This document shows positions 61,935 to 64,000 of a stretch of 64,000 nt of DNA, in pieces. The translations under genes and the position numbers were made by a program. The DNA comes from Trichoplax adhaerens. Its lineage: Eukaryota > Placozoa > Uniplacotomia > Trichoplacea > Trichoplacidae. The DNA is taken from assembly GCF_000150275.1 (NCBI RefSeq), contig NW_002060972.1:186645-250644 (forward strand), given 5' to 3'. The notes under the pieces were generated by a model. The model had not been told where the DNA came from, searched no databases, and saw nothing but the letters and a program-made list of their open reading frames with translations. Position 1 is the stretch's first letter, and each line of letters starts with the position of its first letter.

Positions 61935-64000
61935 CTAAGAAAATTGCAGTACCGGTCGAACGATGATATGTTCATTTGGGAGGTTATTAGCTATACACCG
62001 TTTAAAAAAATAATAATGTTATTGTATGTTTTTGCACATCTTAACATTATAAAATTAACCAGCAACGATTCTTATTCTATCAACTTCCCTTTAAATTAGA
62101 TAAAATATCATCAAGTAATAATAATTACAACTAAACTCATTCTTACCGTTGTTATTTGAGTTGCATCCCAAATCCAAACACCTCCAATTTCCGGCTGGAC
62201 TGCACTTACTGTTAAAAAGATAAAATATTAGATATTGTAAACCCATACCATCGCAAGACTATCTGAAATCTTCAACTATTAATGAGTAGACTGAAAAGCT
62301 CTGCTCGCATTTAAACAGTTTATCTTAATGCTAACTAATTTAGTGAAGGTGAATAAATAAATTGGCAAATTTACTTACCATCTGTGGCACAAACCAATGA
62401 GTTTTACAGTATTTACTGGGAATTTCTTATTTTGGTATTCACACGTATTGGTTTCTATAATCAAATCAAGTATTCTTCTTTTAAAAATGCCAATAAATAT
62501 TACTTGAATCCACTTATAGACTAACGTAGATATTGAATCGGGTAATGTGAAGTAAATTTTGAATTTTAACCTCAATACATAATAATAGTTAAAATCAGCC
62601 TAGTCTATTACTCAAAAGCTCCAGTCATAATTGACAAATTGTGGAAAATAAATATCTACTAATTGTCAGTTTTCTACTTCTATTCTACACAATGAAATAG
62701 AAATACTAGTTTCTAAACAGTATCAAATCTTAGTGACCCATAGCTTACCTAATGGGCAAGGTTTATTGGTACAGACATATTTTCCATCATTACATTTGCT
62801 AAAATTAAACGAATCATAGTACATAGATATATTAAATAATAACAGTAATACTAGTATCCATTTAATTCATCCAAATCTAGCTTTAGCCTACGTATAACTT
62901 ACCACTTTTCGCACTTCTTTTCCTCAACATGGCCATGGGGGATAATTTGACCATTAGTCAGAGTGCAGTTTTGGAATTCTATTCAAATCGATGATATTTT
63001 AGCTCAAACTTGCTTGTTAACGACATTCATTTTAATCACATTATAAGATGAAGGCTACTAGTAGGATTACGAGCAAAAGGAACGTACTTGGTTTTAAGCA
63101 TTCAGAATTCACATTGCATTTCCATTGGCCATCATTCATGCAAGTACTATTTCGAAAATAATTTTATACAATTATTACTCATAGTCGCTTCAACAAAGGT
63201 ATAAAATGATGGCATTGCAGATTGATATAGCATCAGAATGGTGAATTGTAATTTTATTCGTTACCATTGACGGCATTTTTCTTCCATCTTATAACCAGTT
63301 GGAACTTGTTGACTTCCAAGAGCACAAGTTACATTACGTGGAACTGAAATAGAACATATTTGTTTACCGTAGCGGTCTAAATTTAATTATACGTACAAAT
63401 ACCGAAACTAGAGCTGAAATATTCACGATGAATATTCCTAATGAACTTTTGTCCTATGTAATATTTACTTGTAGGAGTACAGTTAGGCTTGCGTTGACAG
63501 TACCAACGAGCAAATAATCCGCAGATACTATAAGGGAGGTAAGTAGGGTAGTTAGTGACGTTTGACAGGTAAAATATTACCGTAAGTATAATATTCCTAC
63601 CATCTCTGGCAATCCTTTTCTACAACAGCCGTAATGTTGTAGTTCTTCTTTTCATAAACACATGGAGCTAATGGATTAGCTGTAATGAAATAGTAGAATT
63701 TTAGATGAGAATACAACAGTTACAGTACGTGATTATTTTTCTTAATCAAAATGGAGATTTTTCAATTACTGCTGGGTGGAGGACAGAATTTCCTGGTACA
63801 TGCCCATCTTCCGTTATTGCAGAAACTAAAGATATAGCAATAGACATATTTTATGAGCAAATAGGTAGTTTAAGTCTGGTTCAGTATAAGCTACATGATT
63901 CCTCGTAAACTGTATGGCTAAAATTTGAACTTACCAGTCATTACAATCTTGCTTTCTGGTTTGGCCGTGGTTGAAAACTTGATCCATGAAACGGCATGTC
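61935..64000 (-). CDS. Secreted protein with at least five VWC modules, 5' end outside window
   Basis: Each module uses two exons with a phase-2 intron inside the CxxCxC core and a phase-1 intron between modules. Pairs in translation order: 63935-64000 (partial) and 63770-63825; 63601-63679 and 63469-63527; 63265-63343 and 63088-63146; 62903-62978 and 62749-62798; 62379-62454 and 62147-62208. A possible last exon is 61935-61990 (phase agrees, stop TAG), tentative. Modules read C...G...DCNDCFCNNGRWACTR, DCQRCICGLFARWYCQR, KCRQCTCMNDGQWKCN, KCEKCKCNDGKYVC and LCHRCKCSPAGNWRC. The first sub-domain is short, as in compact VWC domains. VWC proteins are extracellular and often bind BMP/TGF-beta ligands, but that is not shown here. 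Small exons of 50-79 bases with introns of about 100-200 bases explain the poor visibility of the gene as long open frames. Confidence 0.86.

Noticed and set aside
1-64000. Bacterial features (operons, ribosome binding sites, CRISPR arrays)
   Set aside because: Coding is in short spliced exons with GT-AG borders and animal-specific domains, and no regularly spaced direct repeat array is present.
1-64000. tRNA or rRNA genes
   Set aside because: I found no convincing tRNA box A/box B pairs or rRNA-like conserved blocks by eye. A covariance-model scan was not possible, so short RNA genes could have been missed.

Overview
The window is animal nuclear DNA. It is AT-rich, with many short exons separated by GT-AG introns of roughly 60 to 1,200 bases. 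The protein set (delta-COP, an MZB1 homologue with an HDEL tail, an APAF1-like protein, and D8C, EGF, VWC and fibrinogen-like modules) is metazoan. The compact AT-rich layout together with multiplied APAF1-like genes suggests an early-branching animal. A placozoan of the Trichoplax type is my best guess, and this is an inference.

Layout. 0-5 kb (+): the 3' part of a secreted D8C/EGF/fibrinogen-like gene, followed by a decayed copy of its last exons. 5-9 kb: decayed repeat copies and a 0.33 kb dispersed repeat. 10.5-15 kb (+): a second D8C gene with six EGF modules, each on its own phase-1 exon. 16.7-21 kb (+): remains of an NB-ARC (APAF1-type ATPase) gene. 24.3-31.2 kb (+): a 16-exon APAF1-like gene whose reading frame is open throughout but which lacks the nucleotide-binding domain. 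33.8-34.6 kb (+): two exons of an unknown coiled-coil protein. 35.3-37.8 kb (+): another dispersed-repeat copy and a broken paralogue of the APAF1-like 3' end. 41.2-44.4 kb (-): an unrecognised multi-exon gene. 46.6-48.9 kb (+): MZB1 homologue. 51.4-54.9 kb (+): ARCN1 (coatomer delta). 55-61 kb: tandem duplications and fragments of kinase-like and TPR genes. 61.9-64 kb (-): a gene encoding at least five VWC modules, open at its 5' end.

How the genes relate. Three groups appear. The first is extracellular cysteine-rich modular proteins (the two D8C/EGF genes and the VWC gene). The second is secretory-pathway housekeeping: MZB1-type ER co-chaperone and delta-COP, the COPI subunit of Golgi-to-ER retrieval (HDEL proteins are returned to the ER by that route). 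The third is a cell-death or innate-sensor family around APAF1, with one continuous but domain-deleted gene and several decayed relatives. The most notable observation is that the CARD exon and the winged-helix exon of the 24.3 kb gene join in the same phase with the ATPase core gone, while a decayed ATPase core of the same family lies about 4 kb upstream on the same strand.

Exon models were built by eye from reading frames, splice-site dinucleotides and phase consistency. No transcript evidence or database search was available.
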